In this document: one piece after another, positions 26,332 through 33,142 of the stretch | Layout of the letters: every line of letters starts with the position of its first letter | Numbering within the stretch: the stretch's first letter is position 1 | Assembly: GCA_021818955.1 (NCBI GenBank) | Contig: JAKASR010000026.1 | Coordinates: forward strand, 1 to 50,855 | Direction of reading: 5' to 3' | Length of the DNA: 50,855 nucleotides | Source of the DNA: Acidobacteriota bacterium | Lineage (GTDB): Bacteria > Acidobacteriota > Terriglobia > Terriglobales > SCQP01 | Notes under the pieces: model-generated | The model's input: the letters and a program-made list of their open reading frames with translations, nothing else | Database searches by the model: none | Told to the model about the DNA's origin: nothing | Position numbers and translations under genes: made by a program

Positions 26332-27159
26332 TTAATTCAGCCTTACCAGGTAGGCGGGAAAACGATGGCGGCGGAGGGCGGCGACCACCTCCGCCGCCGT
26401 CTGGCGCGACAGCCGCACTTCTCGCCGGTAGCGCAGCCAGCGGCCTTCACGCGAACGAAATGAGATCACCGGCGCGTTGAAATAACGCCGCATGTCGCGG
26501 CGGCAGCGCTTGAGCTTGCCGGCCTGAGTGAACCAGCCTACCTGCACGGTGTAAAAGCCGGGCGGCAACGGATCCGGCAGGCGCAAAATCCGCAAGCGCA
26601 CTCGCGCCAAGCCCTGGCGATAAAGCCCAATGCGCTTAGCCGCGCCCACAGAAAGATCAATAATGCGATGCGGCCAGAAGGGGCCACGATCATTGATGCG
26701 CACATTGACCGAGCGACCGGTGACCAAGTCCGTAACGCGCACAATCGTGCCAAACGGCAAGGTGCGAGATGCCGCGGTCAGGCGATGCATATTGAAGCGT
26801 TCGCCAGAGGCGGTGAAATTGCCCTGTTCCCGCCGGCCATAAAAACTGGCAACGCCGATTCGCCAAACTATGCCTGCGCGCAAGAGGCGCCCGCCGGCGC
26901 GAGCAGTGTTTTCCGGCCCGGCAATTTCCGGCGGGCGTGCGGGATTCGAGATGACTTTCCCCCCCGCAGGCCGCCCCCACGTCACGCCGGGGGGCAGAGA
27001 GGGCGGCTGGGGGGGCCCCAGCGCGACCTGCTTATGCCCGCAGGCGGAGGTGAGGACCGCCATCAAGAAAGTCAGGGCGGAAAACCAATAGGAGGCGTGG
27101 AGGCGCGGAAGCGCCCGCCGCTCGCTAAAAACGCGGGGCGATAAACCAGTAAACCGCAT
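26332..27159 (-). CDS. rlpA: RlpA-like septal lytic transglycosylase with SPOR domain
   Basis: 275 aa from MRFTGLSPR. A signal peptide with a Cys following VLTSA at about residue 40 suggests a lipoprotein, although the lipobox is not canonical. The double-psi beta-barrel RlpA domain is seen in GVASFYGRREQGNFTASGE, RTLPFGTIVRVTDLVTGRSV, RINDRGPF and RIIDLSVGAAKRIG; Asp in RINDRGP is the catalytic aspartate of RlpA. A SPOR-type C-terminus (FYTVQVGWFTQ, RYFNAPVISF) binds denuded glycan at the division site. The ~92 bp upstream hold no recognised feature. Confidence 0.9.
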   Translation of the reverse strand: MRFTGLSPRVFSERRALPRLHASYWFSALTFLMAVLTSACGHKQVALGPPQPPSLPPGVTWGRPAGGKVISNPARPPEIAGPENTARAGGRLLRAGIVWRIGVASFYGRREQGNFTASGERFNMHRLTAASRTLPFGTIVRVTDLVTGRSVNVRINDRGPFWPHRIIDLSVGAAKRIGLYRQGLARVRLRILRLPDPLPPGFYTVQVGWFTQAGKLKRCRRDMRRYFNAPVISFRSREGRWLRYRREVRLSRQTAAEVVAALRRHRFPAYLVRLN

Positions 27160-27251
27160 CGAATGAGCGAAGCGGGCCGGCAACCAACCAGAGCTGGATT
27201 ATTATCGCTTACTCAATCCGGGGACGGCCAGCGTGCATTTCCGCACGGTAA

Positions 27252-28124
27252 TCAACTAGTAACGGTCCATAGAAACCGCTCCAACGCAGCTTGAAAGGGC
27301 TCGGGGTTTTCCAGCATGGGCAAATGGCCCGCTTGCGGAACGATGCTCAGCGTCGCACCGGGGATGGCGGCGGCGGTTTGGCGGGCATCGGCTTCGGGCC
27401 AAATTGCGTCTTCCTCGCCAGTCATCACCAGCACGGGCAGCTTGAGAGCCGGCAGCAAATCCGTTTGGCCGCATCGGAGCGCCATACCGCGATTGAGCCG
27501 GATGGCGGCGATCAGGGAGCGCTGCGCCGCCCATTCGCGCAAGCGGCGGGCGATGGCCGGCCGGCGCTCGCGAGAACCAGTTCCCAGTTGGCGCGCAATC
27601 AGCCGCTCGCTCCAAAGCACGCGGGCGCGATCAGGGCCGTATTGGACGGCTTCGGCGACGAGCTGAGCATCCGCCTGGCGACGCGACTCGCCGCCATCGG
27701 CATCGGCTTCGGGGCGGGAATCGCAGAGGATCGCGGCGCGAAGCCGCGCAGGAAAATGCCGCAGCAATTCATAAAGCACATAGCCGCCCAACGAGCAGCC
27801 GGCAACGATGGCGCTGTCGATACGCTCGGCATCGAGCAGGGCAGTCACATCCGCGGCCAATTGGGAGGGCGCCAGTGGCGACCAACTCACGCGTGCCGAT
27901 GCTTGGAACGCGGCGCGGTCGCGTTCAAACTCATTTTCCGGAGCGCAACCGCGCCAGTCGGGCCGCAGGACATAAAACCGCGGTGCGAGGCGAGAAGCCG
28001 CCTCAGCCCAAAGCCGGCCATCCCAGGGCCAAGCATGGAGCAACACCAGGGCGGGCAGATGCGAGTCGCCGTCACTCTGGTAATAGAAACTTCCCTGTTG
28101 GGTCCGAAGGTTGCGGCGCAGCAT
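27252..28124 (-). CDS. Alpha/beta hydrolase
   Basis: 290 aa. The catalytic triad is visible: nucleophile Ser in GCSLGGYVLYE, Asp in GEEDAIWPE and His in QAGHLPMLENP; the oxyanion region is LLHAWPWDGRLW. The protein has a short N-terminus and no signal peptide, so it is cytoplasmic. Substrate is unknown; resemblance is to the 3-oxoadipate enol-lactonase/BioH-like group. Its start lies one base after the stop of the pseudouridine synthase gene, so the two are translationally coupled. Confidence 0.9.
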   Translation of the reverse strand: MLRRNLRTQQGSFYYQSDGDSHLPALVLLHAWPWDGRLWAEAASRLAPRFYVLRPDWRGCAPENEFERDRAAFQASARVSWSPLAPSQLAADVTALLDAERIDSAIVAGCSLGGYVLYELLRHFPARLRAAILCDSRPEADADGGESRRQADAQLVAEAVQYGPDRARVLWSERLIARQLGTGSRERRPAIARRLREWAAQRSLIAAIRLNRGMALRCGQTDLLPALKLPVLVMTGEEDAIWPEADARQTAAAIPGATLSIVPQAGHLPMLENPEPFQAALERFLWTVTS

Positions 28125-28125
28125 G

Positions 28126-28992
28126 CTACTCGCGACGGCGGGAATGAGGGCGGTCGAGACGGCGAGGCACAGCCGGCGTGCGCGGCGAATGCAGCGAGGT
28201 TTTCACCGGCTTGAGCGCGTTCCACATACGTGCAAGCTCGTCAGGCTGCAGCGGGCGCTTTTCTCCGGGGTTAAGCTGGCCCAGGCTGAGCGTGCCAATC
28301 CGCACGCGCCTGAGCTTTTCCACTGGATGGCCCACGGATTGGAACATGCGCCGAATCTGATTTTTCCGACCCTCGGATAAGGTCACTTCCAGCCAGGGGT
28401 TGGCTTCCGAACGCTGCGGCTTATGGTTTTGACGCACTGCCCGCGGAGAGGTTTTGCCCGGCACCGCGGCTAACCAGCGAATTTCCGCCGGCGCCGTGCG
28501 CTGGGCATGATTGGGATCCGCGAGCATAATGCCGCGGCGCAATCTTTCCAGTTGGGCTTCACTCGGCCGTCCGGCGACTTTGACCCAATAGATTTTCGGA
28601 AAAGCGCGGCCGGCCTTGAGCACCCGTTCGGCCAAGGCGCCGTCGTTGGTAAACAACATTAAGCCTTCGGAGTGGTAATCCAGCCGTCCGACCGGATACA
28701 GGCGCTCGCCGCGCCGCGCCGGGAACCATTCGCCGACGTGCTTTCGGCGCTGGGGATCATCCAAGGTGGAAACGACGCCGCGCGGCTTATAAAAAAGCCA
28801 ATATTGCGGCATGACCGGCCGGCGCAAGGGACGGGCATCGAGCGTGATGCGGTCGCGCTCGGGATCGGCCTTGGCGCCCAGCTCGCTAATGATGTGACCA
28901 TTCACCGCTACCCGGCCGGCTAGGATCAGTTCCTCGGCTTTCCGGCGCGAGGTCACACCGGCTTGGGCGATGATTTTTTGCAGGCGCTGCAT
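28126..28992 (-). CDS. rluB: Ribosomal large-subunit pseudouridine synthase, RluB type
   Basis: 288 aa. It converts a 23S rRNA uridine to pseudouridine. An S4 RNA-binding domain (QRLQKIIAQAGVTSRRKAEE, residues 2-50) precedes the catalytic RsuA/RluB domain; GRLDYHSEGLMLFTNDG carries the catalytic Asp, and SEGRKNQIRRMF is the conserved substrate loop. The last ~35 residues are Arg/Pro-rich. It ends one base before the alpha/beta hydrolase gene. The 124 bp between it and scpB contain no other gene. Confidence 0.93.
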   Translation of the reverse strand: MQRLQKIIAQAGVTSRRKAEELILAGRVAVNGHIISELGAKADPERDRITLDARPLRRPVMPQYWLFYKPRGVVSTLDDPQRRKHVGEWFPARRGERLYPVGRLDYHSEGLMLFTNDGALAERVLKAGRAFPKIYWVKVAGRPSEAQLERLRRGIMLADPNHAQRTAPAEIRWLAAVPGKTSPRAVRQNHKPQRSEANPWLEVTLSEGRKNQIRRMFQSVGHPVEKLRRVRIGTLSLGQLNPGEKRPLQPDELARMWNALKPVKTSLHSPRTPAVPRRLDRPHSRRRE

Positions 28993-29116
28993 ATTTTGAT
29001 CAAGCTGTCAGCTAGCGGCGTTCCGCCGCCAGCACAAGGAAGCGGCAAACCTAACCGTCATGCAATACAATCTGCGGGTGGCAGCCGGGTATTCATGCCG
29101 GTTCTCTAATTTTAAA

Positions 29117-29815
29117 TTACTCCGGCTTGCCGTTATCGCCGCCACCACTGGCGGCGGAAGTCATTTCTGCCGAACCAGGCACATCGATATCTTTCTCAGC
29201 CGATTGAGGGCTTTCAGATTCGGTCGCGGCATCGGCCGCGACCGCTTCCGTTTCTTCCCCACCTGCAGCCGGCGGCAAGCCTTCCATGCCGGCCTGGAGC
29301 ATTTCCTCGAATTCTTTCATGGTGGGCAAGTCGGACAGGCTGCCCAACCCAAAGCGCAGCAAGAATTCCCGCGTGGTGCGATACAGGATGGGCTTGCCCA
29401 CCACGTCTTTGCGGCCGGCGGTAGTGATGAGTTTTTTATCGAGCAAAGTATTCAAGACGCCACTGGCATCCACCCCGCGGATTTCGCGAATTTCCGGCGC
29501 GGTGACGGGCTGGCGATAGGCAATCACAGCGAGCGTTTCCAGGGCGGGCAGTGAAAGCCGCAGCGGAGGTTTCAAGCTGCGAATGAACTGGCGCACGGCC
29601 TCGTGGTGCTGAGGCTTGGTCATCAGCCGCCAGCCCCCCGCAACGCTTTTCAACTCGATGCCACAATCCTCGGCGGCATAGCGCGCGCCCAATTCCTGGA
29701 GCGCGGTTTCGACTTGTTGAGGCGACTCACCGAGCGCCTCGGCCAAGCGCGATAATTCAACCGGCTCGGGGCTGGCGAACAAAATAGCCTCGGCGGAAGC
29801 GGCCAACTCACTCAT
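29117..29815 (-). CDS. scpB: Segregation and condensation protein B
   Basis: 232 aa. ScpB is the winged-helix partner of the Smc kleisin complex. The N-terminal domain (SAEAILFASPEPVELSRLAEAL) and the second winged helix with the conserved TLAVIAYRQPVTAPEIREIRG and KDVVGKPILYRTT segments are present. The final ~50 residues are Glu/Ser/Ala-rich and acidic, beyond the core domain. The gene overlaps the end of scpA by 8 bp, the usual coupling. Confidence 0.95.
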   Translation of the reverse strand: MSELAASAEAILFASPEPVELSRLAEALGESPQQVETALQELGARYAAEDCGIELKSVAGGWRLMTKPQHHEAVRQFIRSLKPPLRLSLPALETLAVIAYRQPVTAPEIREIRGVDASGVLNTLLDKKLITTAGRKDVVGKPILYRTTREFLLRFGLGSLSDLPTMKEFEEMLQAGMEGLPPAAGGEETEAVAADAATESESPQSAEKDIDVPGSAEMTSAASGGGDNGKPE

Positions 29816-30626
29816 GCGCGGATCCTTTCCCCGGTTCGGGCGCGGCAGCGGCGAATACGGTATCGAAGAGGCGATGTTTGCGGATCAGAATATCGCCGAA
29901 CATGCGCTCCTGGCGCAACTCGACTGCCTGCAGGCGAACCATTTCCAGCACAGCCAAAAAAAACGTCACCAGCACGCGCCGGTTAGGCGCCGCTTCGAAC
30001 AATTCCCGCACGCGTAGTGGACGCCCGCCCGCCAGCAGCAGCTTTTTCAAATGCTCCAGCGCCTGGCCCACGGTAATGTCTTCTTCAGCATCGAGAGCCA
30101 TCACCGGACGTTCCTTCAAGCGCCGCAACACCTGTTCGAAAGCCTGAGTGAGGTCAAAAGTACTCACCGCAAGTTCCGGCTCGGCGGCGCGATCGCCGGC
30201 AAATTCATCGCCCGCGGGCCGCGGCCAACTGGCGCTTTCCAATTGCTGGCGCTCGTGCAGCATTTCAGCCGCTTTCTTGAACTGCTCGTATTCGATCAGC
30301 CTTCGCACCAGGTCTTCGCGCGGATCTTCCAAGCTCTCGCCGGGCAATGCAGGCGCGGCGGGCAGCAGCATACGGCTTTTGATCTGAATCAGAGTTGCGG
30401 CCATCAACAAAAATTCGGCAGCAACTTCCACGTCGAGATCGCGCAAATCCTGCAAAAAGGCCAGGTACTGGCTCGTGATGCGGGCGATGGGGATGTCGCG
30501 AATATCAATATCCTGCTTCCGAATCAGTTCCAGCAGCAGATCGAGCGGACCGTCATAAATGCGCCCGACACGCACACTGATGGGCGAGAGGGCGGAAGCG
30601 GGATTGGCGGGCTCGGCGGCGGGCAT
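29808..30626 (-). CDS. scpA: Segregation and condensation protein A (kleisin)
   Basis: 272 aa. ScpA links the two heads of Smc. The N-terminal helix contains YDGPLDLLLELIRKQDIDIRDIPIARITSQYL in shortened view, and AAEFLLMAATLIQIKSRMLL follows; the C-terminal winged helix is VTFFLAVLEMVRLQAVELRQ. Length is normal. It overlaps scpB by 8 bp and lies 21 bp after the stop of the M50 protease gene, so the three genes probably form one operon. Confidence 0.95.
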   Translation of the reverse strand: MPAAEPANPASALSPISVRVGRIYDGPLDLLLELIRKQDIDIRDIPIARITSQYLAFLQDLRDLDVEVAAEFLLMAATLIQIKSRMLLPAAPALPGESLEDPREDLVRRLIEYEQFKKAAEMLHERQQLESASWPRPAGDEFAGDRAAEPELAVSTFDLTQAFEQVLRRLKERPVMALDAEEDITVGQALEHLKKLLLAGGRPLRVRELFEAAPNRRVLVTFFLAVLEMVRLQAVELRQERMFGDILIRKHRLFDTVFAAAAPEPGKGSAHE

Positions 30627-30647
30627 ATGGCGTTGACAGATACGGGG

Positions 30648-31373
30648 TTAGAGTATCCCGTGCAGGCCAAAGACGCCACGGAAAAACAACAGCACGGGAA
30701 GAAACAGGCGGTTGGGAACTCCCAGATAGATGATCCCCAGCAGAAGAAGCAGGCAGAGCCAGCCATGACCATAGAGGCGGCGGTAGGGGGCGCGCAAGGT
30801 TTCCGGCAGCAAATGGCTGAGGACATGGCTGCCGTCCAGGGGTGGAATCGGGATGATGTTGAAAACTGCGAGAATAATGTTTAAAACCAGGCTGTAATAA
30901 GCCAAATTGGTAATCGGAGCCAGCCAGCCGGCACTACCAGTGGGGTAGAGAATGCTACTGAAGGCAGCCGGCTGAAACCGGCGAATAATTAACAGCAGCA
31001 GGGCCGATAAGCATGCCATTAATAGATTACTGGCCGGGCCTGCCAGTGAAACCAGGATGTCATCCCATTTACGATTTTTCAGGCGGGAAACATCCACGGG
31101 GGTGGGCCGGGCCCAGCCAAACAGCCAGCCGGCACCGCTGATCAGCATCAACAAGGGAAACAGAATCGACCCCAATAACTCTATATGTTTCAAAGGGTTA
31201 AGGGTTACGCGACCGAGCAGCATGGCGGTATCGTCACCACGCAGATGCGCCATCCAGGCATGCGCGGCTTCGTGTAAGCTAAGCGCGAATAGAAACGCCA
31301 AAAACTCGACTGCGATCAGGGCTGGATTATGAAACAAGCGGCTCGAATCCTTCGAATCAACCAACTTTGGCAT
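30648..31373 (-). CDS. Site-2 protease family membrane metalloprotease (M50)
   Basis: 241 aa from MPKLVDSKDSS. M50 proteases cut substrates inside the membrane. The zinc site is HEAAHAWMAH (about residues 35-44) on the first long helix, with the third ligand in NIIPIPPLDGSHV near residue 190. Five to six hydrophobic segments are present and there is no PDZ domain, so it belongs to the short soil-bacterium type rather than RseP. Its divergent neighbour is the ECF sigma gene, start to start 90 bp, which makes a role in releasing that sigma factor attractive but unproven; scpA linkage is common for this family. Confidence 0.88.
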   Translation of the reverse strand: MPKLVDSKDSSRLFHNPALIAVEFLAFLFALSLHEAAHAWMAHLRGDDTAMLLGRVTLNPLKHIELLGSILFPLLMLISGAGWLFGWARPTPVDVSRLKNRKWDDILVSLAGPASNLLMACLSALLLLIIRRFQPAAFSSILYPTGSAGWLAPITNLAYYSLVLNIILAVFNIIPIPPLDGSHVLSHLLPETLRAPYRRLYGHGWLCLLLLLGIIYLGVPNRLFLPVLLFFRGVFGLHGIL

Positions 31374-31424
31374 GGTAGCATAGGCGGTTTTTCGAGCCAG
31401 ATCGTGGCCATCCGGCGTCCGGGG

Positions 31425-31451
31425 TGTAACATTTTTAGCATTTGGAGCGTT
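31425..31451 (+). promoter_or_regulatory. Possible ECF-type promoter upstream of the sigma gene
   Basis: TGTAAC (31425-31430) and CGTT (31448-31451) are separated by 17 bases, the spacing and sequence typical of promoters read by some ECF sigma factors. The first ATG of the sigma gene is only 12 bases further, so a usable leader would favour the later TTG start at 31505. A chance match is possible. Confidence 0.3.
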
Positions 31452-31462
31452 AGCAGGATGAG

Positions 31463-32080
31463 ATGCAAACCGAGTCAGCCATCTGGACAGGTTTTGGTGG
31501 CGCTTTGGTAAGCGACGATCCAGACCAGCGGTTGGTTGAGCGCGCCCAAGGGGGCGAAGTCTGGGCATTTGAACAGCTTTATGCCCGCTACCATGCCGCC
31601 ATCAGCCGCATGGTGGCCAATCTGGTGCGCAACCCCGCCGACACCCCCGACCTGGTGCAGGAAATCTTCGCCAAGGTGTATTTTGCGCTGGATCGAGTGC
31701 GGCCAAATTCGCCATTCCGCCCCTGGCTCTACCGCATCGCCGGCAATCATTGCCTGGATTACATACGCAAGCGCAAGCGCCAGCCGGCATGGATTGACGC
31801 GGAGAGCGCAAGCGCAGAAAATACCATACCAGCGGAAGGGGCCACCCCCGCCGAGAGGGTGCTGGCGCAGGACCTAGTCAGCAAGTTGTTCGAGGGACTC
31901 AAACCCCGCGACCGCTGGCTGCTGGTGTTGAAAGAAGTGGAAGGACTGACGCTGGAAGAGATATCGGAGATGACGGGACTCGGCATCTCGGCATTGAAAG
32001 TTGCGTTATTTCGGGCGCGGCGGCGCATGCAGCGCCGCTACCAAGAAATGCGGTCGCGGAGAAAAGAGGAGCCGTTATGA
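31463..32080 (+). CDS. ECF-type RNA polymerase sigma factor
   Basis: 205 aa; AGGATGAG supports this start, with a TTG at 31505 as alternative. Region 2 lies at about 44-110 (LYARYHAAISRMVANLVRN, DLVQEIFAKVYFALDRV, PWLYRIAGNHCLDYIRKRKR) and region 4 at about 136-195 (LKPRDRWLLVLKEVEGLTLEEISEM, the helix-turn-helix). ECF sigmas direct RNA polymerase to stress genes and are held by anti-sigma factors. The next gene, overlapping by 4 bp (ATGA), is an anti-sigma, so the pair is translationally coupled. Confidence 0.94.
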   Translation: MQTESAIWTGFGGALVSDDPDQRLVERAQGGEVWAFEQLYARYHAAISRMVANLVRNPADTPDLVQEIFAKVYFALDRVRPNSPFRPWLYRIAGNHCLDYIRKRKRQPAWIDAESASAENTIPAEGATPAERVLAQDLVSKLFEGLKPRDRWLLVLKEVEGLTLEEISEMTGLGISALKVALFRARRRMQRRYQEMRSRRKEEPL

Positions 32081-32523
32081 ATTGCCGCGAGTGGCGAACC
32101 CGAAGAGAGAAACAGCCCCCCCAGGCAGCGCTGTCGCCGTCCGCCGAAGAGCATCTGCGCGCGTGCCCCGGCTGCGCGGAATACGAACGTTTGCGGCAAT
32201 GGAGCAGTGAATTACTGCGACAAGGCGAGTTGCCGCCGCCGCCGGGCAATTTTGGCGCACTCTGGGCGGCAATCCAAGCCCGCCGGCCGGCCCTGCCGCG
32301 CTGGGATCTGGACTTACTGGGCAGTTTTCGCCGTCTGGCGCCGTTCCTGGTAGCAGTTTCACTGTTGTTCTTTTTGGTGGGGGCGATTGGCCAGAAGCGT
32401 CCCGGCGTGGCCGTGGGGTTCAACTCGCAACAATTGCTGGCTGGATCCAACACGGTCAATCTTGCTCCCGATTTGAGCCGGCAAGGCAGTCCCGAAGCCG
32501 TATTGGTATCGCCTCAACCCTAA
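32077..32523 (+). CDS. Anti-sigma factor with zinc-finger (ZAS-like) motif and one transmembrane helix
   Basis: 148 aa. The N-terminal domain has His-26, Cys-30 and Cys-33 (EEHLRACPGC), the H-x3-C-x2-C core of zinc-associated anti-sigma domains, which binds the sigma factor in the cytoplasm. One transmembrane helix follows at about 90-108 (LAPFLVAVSLLFFLVGAIG), leaving a short periplasmic tail. This topology allows release by intramembrane proteolysis. It overlaps the sigma gene by 4 bp and precedes a Spy-like gene by 15 bp. Confidence 0.88.
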   Translation: MNCREWRTRREKQPPQAALSPSAEEHLRACPGCAEYERLRQWSSELLRQGELPPPPGNFGALWAAIQARRPALPRWDLDLLGSFRRLAPFLVAVSLLFFLVGAIGQKRPGVAVGFNSQQLLAGSNTVNLAPDLSRQGSPEAVLVSPQP

Positions 32524-32538
32524 CGATAGGCCGCTAAC

Positions 32539-32934
32539 ATGCGCTGGCGCACGACTCTGGTTCTGATTTTCGTCTTCCTGCTCGGCATTGCCGCCGGCGT
32601 GGGACTGGCGCGGGGGTATCCCAACTGGCGAGCGCATTGGCATAAACCCGCGCCGCATCATGACCGGCAGTGGTTCATCCACCACATGCAGCAAAAACTA
32701 GGACTGAATAACCAGCAGACGCAGCAGTTCAGCACTATCCTGGACGATGCCCGGGGCCAATATCATCAACTGCACCAGAGCTGCCGGCAGCGGTTCCAAA
32801 TCATTCATCATCAAGTCCGCAACCAAGTCCGCGCCATGCTCACCCCGGCCCAAGAGGCCAAATTCAACGCCTGGTTGAAAGCCCGGGCGAAAAAGCGGCA
32901 GGCGCAACATGGGCCCGCTCCGCCGCATTCCTAA
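32539..32934 (+). CDS. Periplasmic Spy/CpxP-like protein
   Basis: 131 aa. An N-terminal hydrophobic segment (LVLIFVFLLGIAAGVGLARG) is a signal anchor or signal peptide. The rest is helical and His/Gln-rich, with the LTPAQ motif at about 105-109 that is typical of the Spy/CpxP/heavy-metal-resistance family, preceded by KLGLNNQQTQQF as the first LTxxQ-like repeat. Such proteins act as periplasmic chaperones or sensors. It is the third gene of the sigma/anti-sigma group and probably a target or modulator of it. Confidence 0.8.
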   Translation: MRWRTTLVLIFVFLLGIAAGVGLARGYPNWRAHWHKPAPHHDRQWFIHHMQQKLGLNNQQTQQFSTILDDARGQYHQLHQSCRQRFQIIHHQVRNQVRAMLTPAQEAKFNAWLKARAKKRQAQHGPAPPHS

Positions 32935-32982
32935 AACGGCACGGCCAAGGTTCGAAACTTCCTCCCCCAGCCTGCTCACGGC

Positions 32983-32988
32983 TATAAT
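32983..32988 (+). promoter_or_regulatory. Promoter -10 element before the ppiD-like gene
   Basis: A perfect TATAAT followed by a G/A-rich start region; transcription should begin near 32996. A clear -35 hexamer at 16-18 bp is not visible, the region there being C-rich. Confidence 0.5.
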
Positions 32989-32995
32989 AGGAATC

Positions 32996-33142
32996 TGTAC
33001 CCCGTCAGACGTGGTCAAGGATTTCCACCTCTAAGGTGATTTCCTCCCTGATAGGAAGCGTCAGGCGAAATCACGCCAAGGTGCAGCCTTCTTTCTTGCA
33101 AGCTGCCGCGACTAACGGGCGGGAGACAAAAGGTAAAGCACG
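32996..33142 (+). ncRNA. Structured 5' leader of the ppiD-like gene (unidentified)
   Basis: About 145 bases before the start codon fold into several hairpins: CACCT-CTA-AGGTG (loop CTA), GATTTC enclosing CCTGA/TCAGG and closed by GAAATC, and GCAGC/GCTGC before a GGGAGA purine run. The nested stem GATTTC-CTC-CCTGA...TCAGG-C-GAAATC is the best supported. It does not match a riboswitch class I can name. It may be a regulatory leader or only an untranslated region. Confidence 0.4.

Noticed and set aside
32936-32950. Element head relic (CGGCACGGCCAAGG) after the Spy-like gene
   Set aside because: Only about ten bases match the head and nothing follows; too short to claim a copy.
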